A stretch of 64,000 nucleotides of DNA from Bidens hawaiensis (taxonomy: Eukaryota; Streptophyta; Magnoliopsida; Asterales; Asteraceae): the NCBI GenBank assembly GCA_021521415.1, contig JAIQDT010000001.1, positions 1,674,001 through 1,738,000 of the forward strand. The letters run 5' to 3'. Of the stretch, positions 11,534 through 22,785 are shown one piece after another. Both the position numbers and the translations under genes were made by a program. The notes below the pieces were generated by a model. The model had not been told where the DNA came from, searched no databases, and worked only from the letters and a program-made list of their open reading frames with translations. Positions within the stretch are counted from its first letter, which is position 1; each line of letters starts with the position of its first letter.

Positions 11534-13576
11534 ATGGTTGCCAAAAAGGATCTTTCGATCAGTTTTTCCCGATTAACCCAGGAAGAGGTTGAATCGTCTT
11601 GTATTGAGTGGGGAATAGGGTTAAAGTTTAAACCGATTGCTCCGCCGGTCGATTCTTCCATCGATCGTTGTCCGGCGGGTTTTATCGCTCTATATTGCCG
11701 TCATTTCGAATTTTCTAACCTCCGACACCCTTTTTCGGTTTTTGTTCTTAATGTTTTTGAGTATTATCGTATATCATTCGGCCAAATCCATCCGTTAGGG
11801 CTTGCTAGGGTTTTGCATTTTGAAGTTTTGTGTAGAGCCCTAGGTTATGACCCTTCGCTGTTGAATTTTCGCCGTTTCTTTCGCTTAGCGAAAAATGGTG
11901 ATTGGTACACGTTCGAACATACCAAGGTTGATATATGTTTGGTTTCATCGGCGGTTACAACCCTCGGTTCTTGGAAGGACCAGTTTTTCTTTGTTTCTGA
12001 TTCTATCCTTCCGTTTAAACCCGTTTGGAGACAACCCGAAGCCGTTCTAAATGAACCAGAACTGGCCGAATCTGAGTTAAACGAAGCCTTTTTGAAATCA
12101 ATTAGAACATGTCCTTCGCGTCTTCACCCTCTCCCCAAACATCTTCTTGTTTTGTTAGGAAATAGAAAACTTTGGGATAAGCCTAATCGGGATCCCGTGC
12201 TTATGAGGGATAATAAGGGTATGCATTTGTTTTTTCTGCTTTTGATTTATTTTGTTGATATGTTTGCTAAAGGGTTCCTTTTTGTGTTTGCAGTCATGTC
12301 AGCTTTGGAGTTTTTAAAGAGCAATGATACTTCTGACGTTGGTTTTACTGATGCTGTTGCCGTTGTTGGGGAGGATTCGGTTATTCGAGGGAAAGAGGGT
12401 CGATTTGAGGATGCTGAGTATGCTGGGGTTGCAAATGTTAAAGGGTTCACCAAGACCACTGTTCCAAAATCTTCCACTCGTCGTTCCACACGTCGTTTGT
12501 TAAATTCTGTTACCGCCTCATCCTCTCATGATCCAGTTGAGGTTAGTGATAATATTCAGCTTTCTAAAGACCAAGGCCCAACTATGGAGGTTGAGAAGGA
12601 GCAGGGGTTGGTGGTTTCTAAGAAGAAGAAGTCGACTGGCAAGAAGGTTGAGATGCCAGTCATTCAAGGGTTGGACGAGAATGCAGTTTATGTGCTAGGA
12701 TGGAGTGTCAAGGTTGGGGATAGTTTCAAGGATCCCGAGGTTTGTGCCGATGCATTGGCTCGTTTTGCTCCTCCGGGGGTTCGTGATACTATCTCCAATA
12801 TGGAAGGTGAATCCCTGTTGTCTAGGTTGATTTTGAACTCTTGTAACTTTTCTGCCCTTTTGGCAGAAGGTGTTACTCGGTTTCGCACGGGGATGGAGAA
12901 GGCCTTTATGGCGGTTATAAAGAAAGAAGTTGAAGGTTATTCAGAGAAGGAGAAAGTGCATGTGAAAAAGATTGAAGAGTTGGCTCGTGGCTATGAGATT
13001 AAGATGGCAGGGTTAAAGAAAGCTATGGAAGCTGATAGGGCTAGGTTGGATGCTGACCGTGAAGCCTTTGAGGTGCAGAGGAGAGCCTTCGAGATGGAGA
13101 AGGAAGGCTTGAAGGCTTCGGTTACCCAGACTTCTGATGACAACAAGTGGTTGATTGAGCATGGTTTTTAGCAGGTTGTTTCTTACTTGCTTCATTCTAA
13201 AGAGTTTAACTCGGTGCTGGGCGATGTTTACACGAAGCTGTTAGGCCATGGGATGCATTTGGGTTTCATTGCAGGCTTCCATCATCACGAAACCGGTCAG
13301 CCTATGGAGCAGTCCCCCTTGTTCAACCCTGAAGCTTACAAGCTTTTTACCGGTTCAGTTCACGCGATGGAAAGGCTCACTTACCCTTATGTGGGTGAAG
13401 TGTCATCATGCTATGGTAAGCCTCTTTCAGTTTTGCAGGGCTTGAAGCCAGCCGGACTTGATGAGAAGGTTGCTAAAGAAGTGCTTGAGTCCTGGTCGAA
13501 AAAACGTTCCCGTTCCGGTGATAGTGACGAGACTTTATCTGGGGGAAGCGACGGATCTCATGTGGCAAGCCTCTAA
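11534..13576 (+). CDS. Antisense ORF of the Tat element (putative gypsy-type domain, coiled coil)
   Basis: It runs opposite to gag-pol, starting 325 bases inside the 3' LTR. The N-terminal ~230 residues resemble the plant domain named 'putative gypsy type transposon' (a family name recalled, not searched). The middle is Ser/Lys-rich, residues ~465-530 form a charged coiled coil, and the C-terminal ~130 residues follow one in-frame TAG (13169-13171). A GT...AG stretch at 12219-12293 (75 nt) is probably an intron: the matching place in the second element (56629-56696) is an intron with stops, and the residues encoded here are oddly hydrophobic. Spliced and read past the TAG it would give about 650 residues. 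Function unknown; such antisense ORFs have been reported in Tat elements. It may be transcribed from the element or from flanking DNA. Confidence 0.75.
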
Positions 13577-14415
13577 GGCTCGACTGTTGCTGATGTTGTC
13601 CCACAAGTCAAGAAGTCCAAGAAGGCTAAGGGTGGTAAGGTTAGTACCTCGAAGCCTGTTCATGATGTTTAAACACTTTATTCGTAGCTTTCTTAGCACT
13701 TTAAAACAATGTTATGTAATGTTTAAACAATGTAGGTTTGGCATGGAACTCTTAAAGTTCCTGCCTTGTGGTTGTGTTTGGCCTTTATGGCCCTTTGAAC
13801 ATTTTCTTGGGAATCCTTGTGATTTCCTTGTTTAGCCTTAATTGGCTTATTATGTATGAATGCTATTTAGCTATGGCCTTGTAATGGCCTTGTTTATGAA
13901 CTGTGATGTTCTATGTATTTGTGTTTTGATTGCTTGTCTTGTTAGTTTGATGTGATTTTAGCTAACGTTCCTTAAGAAGTTTTGGTGCTGCAGTCACTTT
14001 AGCTTCAAGTCTTCATTAGGTAAAACGCACATGTTGGCTATCCTTTATATCACTACTTAGTGTATGTTTTTTGTTTTCGTAAACTTTTGTAAGCTTAAGG
14101 AACGAATTGGTGTAGGCTGTTCAGACCTGTCTATGAGACAACTTTTAGTTGAAAAAGTTTTCTAAGTCTCATGGAGTAGGATTGACATAGGAACTCACCC
14201 CTTATATAGGTCCATTCAACCCTTGAACCTATTGAGCGATGTGGCCTGGAAGCTTATCCCCTTACATGGCCCTTGCCATGGAGTTTCTTGCTAGGTTCTC
14301 AACCTGATTATAGGATATTAAAGACAAGTTATGACAAAAAGTTTATCATTCATTCAAGAGGTTGTTGTTTCACAAAAAGGAGAATTGTATATCTCTTGAA
14401 ATACACTTTTACATT
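13577..14415. other. Spacer between the convergent antisense ORF and integrase
   Basis: The antisense ORF (+) and integrase (-) read toward each other, and this T-rich segment with repeated CTTG/CCTTG words lies between their stops. It presumably holds the 3' untranslated regions of both. No further gene is seen. Confidence 0.5.
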
Positions 14416-14419
14416 TTGA

Positions 14420-15727
14420 CTAGGCGTGGAACCTTTTAAGGGTTTTTCCGTTCCAGTGTCTTGGAAGCTTTTTGCCTTCTGCGTCGACCTTCTTGTAGGA
14501 TCCACCCTTGTGGGCTTCGAGGATTGTGTATGGTCCTTCCCACTTTGGACACAACTTTTCTTGATTTTCTTTCTTGATGGCTTCGTTGTTTCGGAGTACA
14601 AAGTCTCCAGGCTTGAAGCGTTCATGCTTCACTCTTGCATTGTAATAAGCTTCCATTTTTTGCTTGTATTTAGCTTCTTGAATTGTGGCTTGATCACGAA
14701 TTTCTTCAAGGAGTTGCAAATTTAACATGGTCTCTTTGTTGTTTGATTCGAGGTCCATGTTGGGTGTTCTTTGAGTCACAACTCCGACTTCGGCTGGGAT
14801 TACAGCTTTCGATCCCAACACTAGGCTGTAAGGCGTTCGTTTGTGGCTTGTCTTCTCGGTTTTTCTTATTGCCCATAGAACGTTTGGGAGTTCTTCAAGC
14901 CAATTGTTGTTGTGCCTTCCCAACCTTGTTTTGATTCCTTCAACAATGGTTCTGTTTGTTCTTTCAACTTGGCCATTGGATTGTGGGTATGCGACTGAGC
15001 TGAACACTTGAGTGATCCTAAATTCTTTGCACCATGTGCTAAAAGGCTTCTTAGCAAATTGTTTCCCATTATCCGTGACCAACACTCCTAGAAGCCCATA
15101 ACGACAAATGATGGTTTTCCATACGAAGTCGATGACTTTTTTGCCCGTTATTTTTGCAAGTGGTTTGACTTCAGGCCACTTGGTAAAGTAGTCAACAGCT
15201 ACTAGCAAGAATTTTACCCCACCCTTGGCTGGTGGGAATGGACCAACAATATCCATCCCCCACTTGTGGAAGGGCCAAGCCGAGGAGATGGGGACTATAT
15301 CGTGTTTAGGGCTTTTGGGAACCAATGCAAGAATTTGACAAGCTTCACACTTTTTGAGTTGTTCCGTTGCATCTCGGTGCATGGTAGGCCAGAAGTATCC
15401 GAGGTTCATCAATTTTGCAACCACCGTTCTCGGCCCAAAATGAGCTCCACATATCCCCTCATGAACCTCTTTGATCAGATATTGACTTTGTTCGGGGCCC
15501 ACACATCTTAGTAGTGGTGCAAGGTAGGCCTTTTTATAAAGGATCTCTCCTTGCAACACATACCGTCTGGATTTGATTCGAACCCTTTCAGCCTCTTTCT
15601 GGTCCGAAGGTAACTCACCATTTTTGAGGAACTTTTGTATGGGAGTCATCCAATTGGGACCTTCTTCGGTGATTATGTCTTGAACCTCCAGTTCTTGAAT
15701 TGAAGGAGTTTTCAACACTTCCACCAA
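14420..15727 (-). pseudogene. Tat element integrase
   Basis: About 435 residues in the same frame as the RT-RNase H piece upstream. A zinc-binding HHCC domain is visible (His89, His96, Cys127, Cys130) and a full D,D-35-E core (Asp159 in WGMDIVG, Asp219 in VTDNG, Glu255 in NGQVERT), followed by a C-terminal domain with KWEGPY. Integrase joins the DNA copy to host DNA and makes the 5-bp duplication. This domain alone is intact. It is separated from RT-RNase H by the TAA at 15824-15826, so the pol polyprotein cannot be made whole. Confidence 0.88.
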
Positions 15728-15823
15728 TACTTTCTTGGTGAGGTGTGCAAATGTGAGAGATGCTAGTTTGCTTAGGGCATCAACTCTTTTGTTTTGTGAT
15801 CTTAGGACTTGTTTGATGGTGCA

Positions 15824-17083
15824 TTATTGAAATGTTGTCATCAACCCTTTTGCCTTTTCACGGTATTTCTTCATGTTGTGCTCTTTGGCTACATAGCTGT
15901 CATTGACCTGACTTGAAACAAGTAACGAGTCTGTGAAGACTTGTAGCTTGTGGATCTTCATCTCTTTGGCAATCTTCAGACCAGCGATCAATTCTTCGTA
16001 TTCAGCCTCGTTTTTGGTGGTCTGAAATTCAAGTCGAAGAGCATATGTAAATTCTAACCCTTCGGGGTTGATTAAGACGAGCCCAGCCCCTGACCCTTCG
16101 ATGCTGGAGGCTCCGTCGGTAAAAAGCTTCCAGGCTTCAGGGTCAGAAGGTTCAGTGGCAGTTGTATGTATTTCAGGAATGACTTGCTTTGGAATTTCTA
16201 CAATAAAGTCCGCCAAGACTTGGGCTTTGATCGCTTTTCTTGGGACATAGGTGATTTTATGCTCACCTAGTTCCACAGCCCATTTGGCCAATCGGCCTGA
16301 GTTCTCTGGTTTTTCAAGCACACTTTTGATGGGTTGGTCAGTGAACACTTGTATAGGGTGTGCTTGAAAGTACCTTCGAAGCCTTCTGGCCGTTTGAATT
16401 ATGGCCATGGCAAGTTTTTCCAAAGGAGGGTATTTGACCTCTGCCAGTTTTAGTGTTTTACTAAAGAAATAAACGGGTACCTGAACTTTGTCTCGTTCGA
16501 TGGTTAGAACCGCGCTTAATGCTTCTTCAGCAACTGAGAGATAGACAGAGATCAATTCTCCCGTTTCAGGGGCTGCAATAGCTGGAAGTGAAGCCAAGTG
16601 TTGCTTCATCTGGTTGAAGGCTTCTTCCGCTTCTTCTGTCCACCTGAAATCTTTCTTATTGGTGCAACCCTTTAGTGTTTTGAAGAAGGGTAGGGACTTC
16701 TCAGCAAGCTTGGAGGTAAAACACTTCAAGGCTTCAATCCTTCCATTCAGGCTTTCCACTTCTTTTTTGCTTTGTGGGGATTTGGTCTCGAGAACAGCCC
16801 TGACTTTGTTGGGATTAGCTTTTATGCTTTGTTTTCCCACAATGTGTCCCAGAAACTTGCCTTCTTCAAACTCGAATGAGCATTTTCCTGGGTTAAGCTT
16901 CATGTTGATCTTTCTCAAGTTTTGGAAGGTTTCTTGTATGTCTTCAAGTATTTGATGCTCGGTTTTGCTCTTGATTACTAGATCATCGACATAAGCTTCC
17001 AAGTTTCTACTAATTTGGCTAGCAAATGCTTTGTTGATCAAACGTTGGTAGGTTGCACCGACGTTTCGTAGGCCAAAGGGCAT
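15824..17083 (-). pseudogene. Tat element RT C-half, degenerate RNase H, second RNase H
   Basis: The piece opens with the RT stretch MPFGLRN and the YVDD catalytic box at residues 31-34. A Ty3-type RNase H follows in which the usual first Asp is absent (VYLSVAEEALSAVL). About residue 310 starts a second RNase H with TDGASS, a Glu in NEAEYEEL and an Asp in VFTDS, i.e. a complete D-E-D set. Dual RNase H with a decayed first copy is characteristic of Tat elements. The piece ends in a TAA (15824) in place of a sense codon and is offset from the N-half of RT by a frameshift. Confidence 0.88.
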
Positions 17084-17085
17084 CT

Positions 17086-17550
17086 TTTGGTAACAGAAAT
17101 ACCATTGTCCGTGTGGAAAGCGGTTTTTTCTTCATCTTCCACTTTCATGAGAATCTGATGGTAACCCTTGTAAGCGTCGAGAAAACACTTAAAGGGATGG
17201 CCGGTTAAAGAGTCAACCTTGAGGTCCATCTCGGGTAAGGGATAGCAATCCTTTGGATATGCTTTGTTCAAGTCTTTGAAGTCGATGCACATCCTCCAAG
17301 ACTTGTCAGGTTTTCGAACCATGACTGGATTAGCCACCCAAGATTGATACTTGACCTCACGTACGATCCCGGCTTGTACAAGCTTTTCAGCCTCTTGGCA
17401 TGCCGCCAAGCTTCTTTCAGGAGCCAGGGTTCGTTTCTTTTGAACAACAGGCTTAACATCGGGGGGTATTTTTAGCTCATGTTCTGCAATGCTTCGAGGG
17501 ATGCCTGTCATGTATTCCGGGCACCAAGCAAAAACATCGCTGTAGTTCAT
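17086..17550 (-). pseudogene. Tat element RT N-half
   Basis: This carries the linker after protease (NYSDVFAW), the RT fingers (VRKPDKSWRMCIDFKDLNKA) and the first catalytic Asp in FLDAYKGYHQI. It is in a different frame from the YVDD piece, so a frameshift lies near 17085-17100 and the end of this frame reads nonsense. It is also in a different frame from gag-protease, which stops at 17637. Confidence 0.85.
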
Positions 17551-17636
17551 TAACAGTTTTTCAAGGTGTGAAAGTGTTTCTTTGGAGAGGCTTGTGTTTA
17601 CCCATACCTTTTGTTCAGGGTACTTGGGGTTTATGA

Positions 17637-18074
17637 TTAAGCCTTGTTCTTCGTCTTTGCTTTTTGAGCTTTCCCCTTTAACCGTGTAAACCTCTTGAGT
17701 AGGTTGAAGGGTTGCAATTCCCCTGTCGGTGGAAACTTCACATCACCTTGACTAACCGAGACAGCCATGTTGAACACACATTGCCCTGGCCTTTCTATTA
17801 TCACATCATAGTTGGAACGTGTGTTGATAACCACAAAAGTGAGTGGTTTGATTTTCTTCATCCTGCCTTCACTAAAATAGACATCAAGGGTTAGTTGGCC
17901 TAAAGGCTTCAAGGGTACATCGGCGATACCTTTTATAGATGACTCGGAGGGTTGAAGCCTTGAACGTTCTTCCTTGCTCAGCTGGTTGAAGAATCTTTCA
18001 TACATGATCTCTGTGGCCGCCCCCGTGTCAATGTAGGCTTTGTTTGTTTGGAGTGTTCCCAGGTTCGCTTCCAT
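17637..18074 (-). pseudogene. Tat element aspartic protease
   Basis: The active-site motif IDTGAATEIMYE matches the D-T/S-G-A box of retroelement proteases, followed by a beta-rich region with FVVINTRSNYDVIIERP. It would cut the gag-pol polyprotein. It is in frame with gag and ends at TAA 17637-17639 after a Lys-rich tail. Confidence 0.82.
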
Positions 18075-18269
18075 CGTTAGGGGGTTTGAGAGTAAGTTAC
18101 CTTGAGGCGGTGGGAAGCAGATGCATTAAAGCTCCCAAGCCTCCAAGCGTTGTCGTTTGTGGGGAACACTTTGGTCTATATTCACCATATTCACTTCTTT
18201 GCTTTTTTTTTCAGCCATCTTGTCTTTGACCCCTTTCACCAAATGAGCCAATTCTCCAGACTTGACGGC

Positions 18270-19985
18270 TTACTCAATTCTTCTCTTGAGTTGGAAGCAA
18301 TCGTTTGTGTGGTGTCCTTTTTCTTCATGGAACTCACAGAACTGGGTGGAACTTTCGTTTTTCTTGCTCTTGGGCAAGGGTCGAGGAGGTCGGAAGTTGT
18401 GCTTCACTTCTTCTGTGGCAAGGATTTCCTGAGGGGTTTTGGTTAAGGCTGTGAAGTTTACAGTCTTCTCCCTGCTTGGAGGGTTCCGGCCTTCAGGTCT
18501 TCGTTGATCTGAGCTCCTGGGATATTTGTCATAGGGATTGTAGTTCCCTTTCTTTCGGTTGGGGCTGTTGCCTCGCCAACTGGGAGCTCTTTTTCTTTGT
18601 TCTTTGAAATCAACAGCCTCCTCGCCTCGGATATGAGCTTCAGCTCGTTCGAGAGCTTCTTCGAGGGTTTTAGGTAGGCACTTGTTAAAGTCACTTGTGA
18701 GGTATTTGGAGGTGATGGCATTCATGAAGCCTGCCACCCTCATTTTTTCGTCAGCCCCCACATATTGTAACCCTTCTTTCTTGTACCTTTCGATGAAGTC
18801 TCAAAGGCTCTCGTCATCTTTTTGCTTTATCTGGAAAATGACAGTGGCATCCTTGACGTACCTTCTTAGTTGTGAAAAGTTAGCCAAGAATCCCTTGCTC
18901 AGGTCATCGAAGCTTCGAACGCTTTGAGCAGGAAGGTCATTGAACCATATCCTGGCCGATTCGACTAATGTTTGCATGAACATTAAACAACATTCAGCGT
19001 GGGACCATTTTTCGATTCTGGCTGCCCCAGTGAAAACTTGGAGGTGGTCTTCGGGATCATCAGTCCCATCATACGTTCTTATATGGGGTGGCATCTTGAT
19101 TTTTGTTTGAAAGTCATAATCGGCGATTTGTTGAGAGAAACATGATAAGTTACCGGGCTTGTAAGGCTTTGCTAGATCTTCATCTAGCCTCACAGCAGGA
19201 TTATGACTTATTGTTCCTTGATGAGTACCCAGCGCTTGGTTGATGAGCTGGGTCCAAGGGAAATGTGCCTTCATTTGAGCCATCATCTGAGGCATGAGGT
19301 TAAAGCCTTGAAGGCTTTCAGGTGTTGCTGCTGTTTGACTTGTTCCTATAGGAGTGCTCATTGCTGCACTTCGAGCTAAGGGCAAGACCGACATGGCCTG
19401 CTCCCATGTAGTGGCTGTAGGAGGAACACTTGAAGCTGGTGACTGCCATATTTGGTCGAGAGTGGTCTCGTGTCCAAGGGTTTGTGAAGTGAACAAAGGG
19501 AAAGCCGTAGGGCTTGGCCTCCCATAGGTGTAAGGAGGCGGGTTAAAAGGTTCGCAGGTTACACTTGGACCAGCTTCAAAAAGAGAAGCAGCCGGCCGTG
19601 AGCTGGTTGGAGGGGAGGGCGGACGTCCGAGCGATAACGAGGGCTCCGATTCGTCATAATCTTGCCTTATTCTTATCCCCTTTTCTCTTTCTAGGCTCAC
19701 GTGTTGGTTAAGAAGATGCCTTAGTTGCAAGAAATTCCGTGATGCCCCTTCCAGCGTCAAGTCGACGCGTTCCGGGGTATTCGTGACTCCTGCATGGGGA
19801 GAAGGAACTCCGGATCGTGAAGGGGTTGGAGTTCGAAAAGGTGAAAAATCAAGGAACAAGGGTTCCGTTCGAGTTCCTCCCGGAGTGGAAAAAATCGAAG
19901 TTGTCGCCGGAGTTTCTTGGCCGGCACTTGGTGTCGGTGTTCTTGACAATTGGTTGACTTCTCCGGGAGATCCACCTTCTGACAT
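18270..19985 (-). pseudogene. Tat element gag
   Basis: The start ATG is at 19985, 68 bases inside the right LTR. The first ~270 residues are Pro/Ser/Thr-rich. A retrotransposon gag core follows (PPHIRTYDGTDDPEDHLQ near 19030-19090), then a basic region and a Cys/His knuckle variant (CEFHEEKGHHTNDC) near the end. Gag forms the particle that packages element RNA. An in-frame TGA at 18801-18803 replaces what is probably CGA, and a TAA at 18270-18272 cuts gag from the protease, which is in the same frame. Confidence 0.88.
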
Positions 19986-20035
19986 GGTGATGAAGCTACA
20001 TTACTGGTCTTTATGATAAAGTAAGCGGCGTAGCC

Positions 20036-20051
20036 CCACGGTGGGCGCCAA
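20036..20051 (-). promoter_or_regulatory. Primer binding site (TTGGCGCC type)
   Basis: TTGGCGCCCACCGTGG on the minus strand stands two bases inside the right LTR, where a tRNA primes minus-strand DNA synthesis. This sequence type is common in Tat-like elements; the cognate tRNA was not identified. Confidence 0.75.
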
Positions 20052-20053
20052 CT

Positions 20054-20710
20054 TGTTGCTTCAACAAAGATAAGACTAATGATAGTGAATGGACTGGTTA
20101 GGATAACAAGCTTCAAGGGTTCAGGTTAACCTAACGCAGGTCGTGGTGTCCCTCTACGTTTGCAAAACGTAGAAGGAGGTTCACTAGTTAGTTGTTTGTT
20201 GTTATAGATCACCGAAGATCAAGAACCGTGATGTTTGGAATCGGTTTTAGGATGATGTTCTTGGTGAAGCTATGAAGTTATTGAAGTAAGAAAGAAATAA
20301 GCTAAGAGCATATTTCTCAAGGAAGAAGAGAAGATTAGGGAGATGGTGTTATCTGCCCAAATCTGTTGTGTTCTTGTTTGTGACTAAGCATCTCTTATAT
20401 AAGTGAAGAGATGTAAGCCTTTTAGTCCAGTTAACTAAACTAGTTAGCCTCTAGTTTGCATAGAGAGTTGACCTTTATGGGCGGGAAGGTTTGGACCGCT
20501 GGTCCATAACTAAAATAATAATACTTTATCTGAGCATGTCCTTTGGTCAGAGGGGTCAAGGATGTGAACAGTGATTTGACATCGTACTGTAGCACGTGGG
20601 TACTTGTTTACATAAGTTTAGGCGGGAAACGAAGCTTTTAACCTTTTAACCCTTTTAGCGTTAATGTGTTTCAGTTATTTTATTATTTCCTTGGGCTACC
20701 CCTGTCATCA
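20054..20710 (-). repeat. 5' LTR of the Tat element
   Basis: Pairs with 10556-11208 along its whole length, roughly 97% identical by eye. It holds a TATA box (CTTATATAAG, 20394-20403) from which the gag-pol transcript would start. Confidence 0.93.
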
Positions 20711-20990
20711 GAGACAAAAAGCCTTCAAGACCTTGCGAATTTAGTTGTAAAAAAGTCACTCTTCTATGCCGCTTTCCACATGTAATACCGTTCCAGTCAT
20801 ATAAATGAAGAGAGTTGTTCCATGATGTTAGAGCTCTATTTGGATCTCGAGTGATCTCCGACTTGATCTTCAACAAAGCCTCATGATCGGTCTCATTTCC
20901 ACCACTATAAGATGAAGATGAGATTTTGGTGGAACTTAGTAATATAAAAATAACATAAAAGAACTGAGATGGTTGCTTTGAAGCCTTTTA
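20711..20990 (-). pseudogene. LRR receptor-like kinase, 5' part
   Basis: This encodes a hydrophobic signal-peptide-like stretch (FFYVIFILLSSTKI), the LRR N-terminal cap (ALLKIKSE, NSLHLYDWNGITC) and the start of the first repeat, and breaks at the GAGAC duplication. Removing 10556-20710 plus one duplication copy restores an in-frame join to the repeats at 10550. A TATA-like TATAAAAGG lies near 20985-20993. No clean in-frame ATG is visible between it and the signal-peptide region; the only ATG upstream (near 21010) runs into TAA. Confidence 0.88.
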
Positions 20991-21602
20991 TATTGGGTTT
21001 TTCCATGCCATTGTCGTAAGGGAGGGGAGATGATATGTGAAGCCAGTACCCTCCACGTCCTTACTAAAGTTTATAAGTGGATACAATGCATGCATTGTCT
21101 CATAATTTTAGCCGTGATTTTCCAAGTCAACAAGTCTTGAAGCACTTGTTAATGGTAAATTGAAATGGAACTGGTCTTCTATTCCAAGGGCATAAGGGTG
21201 CTGATTAACGCTTGAGATCTTTAAAATTTTAGGTTCGAAACCTTACTTAAGGAGGTTTTCCACAGTGGTGTATTTCCTCCTTGATCGTGTTCTTGGATAA
21301 TTTAGGCATGAAACGTCAAAATCAGTATGAAATATTTACATCTCATCTTAAGAGGACTTACTTGGATATTGGAGATAGTTTCAAACCCATTAAAAATAAA
21401 TTGTATATTGAAATAAAGTTATCATTTTGTGAATATCATTTTGGATATTGGAGGTAGTATCTAACTTCCGTAGACTTGACTAAATCAAAGCAATGCTCAT
21501 TTTATAAAGCGAAAATTACAGAAATAGACATCTTTGACCTTGACCTCACCAAAATAGACACACATTTTCGGCCTTAAATTTCTCTAGAAATCGTGATGCG
21601 GC
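20991..21602. other. Upstream flank of the receptor-kinase gene
   Basis: Probable promoter region of the dead kinase gene. Around 21190-21245 a stretch ends in a box-B-like GGTTCGAAACC that could be a very old tRNA-derived SINE. Nothing else is recognised. Confidence 0.3.
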
Positions 21603-22785
21603 GTACTATGAGAATCCGAAGGCTAATCATGTTGATTCTTGGAATACCCGCGAAGATCCTTCCCCAAACCCTCAAATTCGACCCAAAAGTTAAGAACTTG
21701 AAAACATAAAGTAATTTTATTCAATAACTGATCAATGATTAGTCACAAGCATTCATAACATATTAATAGAGAAACCAAAATAGGTTTGGGCCAAAACAAA
21801 CAGCCAAAGGCCCAACAACAGCCCAAAACAAAACCCAAAAACCAGACGAAAAAGACAAAAGTGGCCCAAAAGTGTATCTAGAGGCCTTATTTTGGAAAAA
21901 TAATCAGGATAACCCGCCTATGACGGTTACCACAACTTGACCCACGTTCCAACGGTCGTTTTGATTGGTAGCTCGCTTGTAACGGAGTTCCAACGTGACC
22001 CACGTTCCAACGGGTGTACTATGAGAATCCGAAGGCTAATCACGTTGATTCTTGGAATACCCGCGAAGATCCTTCCCCAAACCCCCAAATTCGACCCAAA
22101 AGTTAAGAATTTGAAAAGATAAAGTAATTTTATTCAATAACCGATCAATGATCAGTCACAAGCATTCATAACATATTAATAGAGAAACCAAAATAGGTTT
22201 GGGCCAAAACAAACAGCCAAAGGCCCAACAACAGCCCAAAAAAAACCCGAAAACCAGATGAAAAAGATAAAAGTGGCCCAAAAGTGTATCTAGAGGCCTC
22301 ATTTTGGAAAAATAATCAGGATAACCCGCCTATGACGGTTACCACAACGTGACCCACGTTCCAACGGTCGTTTTGATTGGTAGCTCGCTTGAAACAGAGT
22401 TCCAACGTGACCCACGTTCCAACGGGCATACTATGAGAATCCGAAGGCTAATCACGTTGATTCTTGGAATACCAGCGAATATCCTTCCCCAAACCCCCAA
22501 ATTCGACCCAAAAGTTAAGATTGAAAAGATAAAGTAATTTTATTCAACAGCTGATCAATGATCAGTCACAAGCATTCATAACATATTAATAGAGAAACCA
22601 AAATAGGTTTGGGCCAAAACAAACAGCCAAAGGCCCAACAACAACCCAAAATAAAACCCGAAAACCAGACGAAAAAGACAAAAGTGGCCCAAAAGTGTAT
22701 CTAGAGGCCTTATTTTGGAAAAATAATCGGGATAACTTGCCTATGACGGTTACCACAATGTGACCCACGTTCCAACGGTCGCCTA
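21603..22785. repeat. Tandem array, three copies of a ~412-bp unit
   Basis: The phrase ACTATGAGAATCCGAAGG starts units near 21605, 22018 and 22430, spacing 413 and 412 bases. The third unit is incomplete at its end. Copies differ at only scattered positions and by small indels. Each holds the inverted pair AACGTGACCCACGTT. The short reading frames inside repeat with the units and are not genes. The array may be a young local satellite or a tandem part of a larger transposon. Confidence 0.9.

Larger units (their letters stand above)
10556..20710 (-). mobile_element. Tat-lineage Ty3/gypsy retrotransposon, complete but mutated
   Basis: Two ~655-bp LTRs (10556-11208 and 20054-20710) flank gag, protease, RT, dual RNase H and integrase on the minus strand. 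GAGAC occurs at 10551-10555 and 20711-20715, a perfect 5-bp target duplication. A primer binding site (TTGGCGCCCACCGTGGGGC type) sits beside the right LTR and a polypurine tract beside the left LTR. By eye the LTRs differ at about sixteen positions plus a 4-bp indel, so insertion is not very recent. A second RNase H domain and an antisense ORF next to the 3' LTR are features of Tat elements. Coding is broken by in-frame stops (18801, 18270, 15824) and a frameshift near 17085. Confidence 0.93.

Noticed and set aside
21185..21310. tRNA gene or SINE at the GGTTCGAAACC motif
   Set aside because: A box-B-like motif is present but there is no convincing A box, cloverleaf, tail or target duplication.
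21937..22537. Repeated small ORFs (61-62 codons) at 21937 and 22349
   Set aside because: They repeat because the DNA is a tandem array and are low in protein-like features; no start context or partner exon.
21603..22785. Possible CRISPR array
   Set aside because: Units are ~412 bp with near-identical whole repeats and no short repeat/spacer pattern; the DNA is from a plant nucleus.
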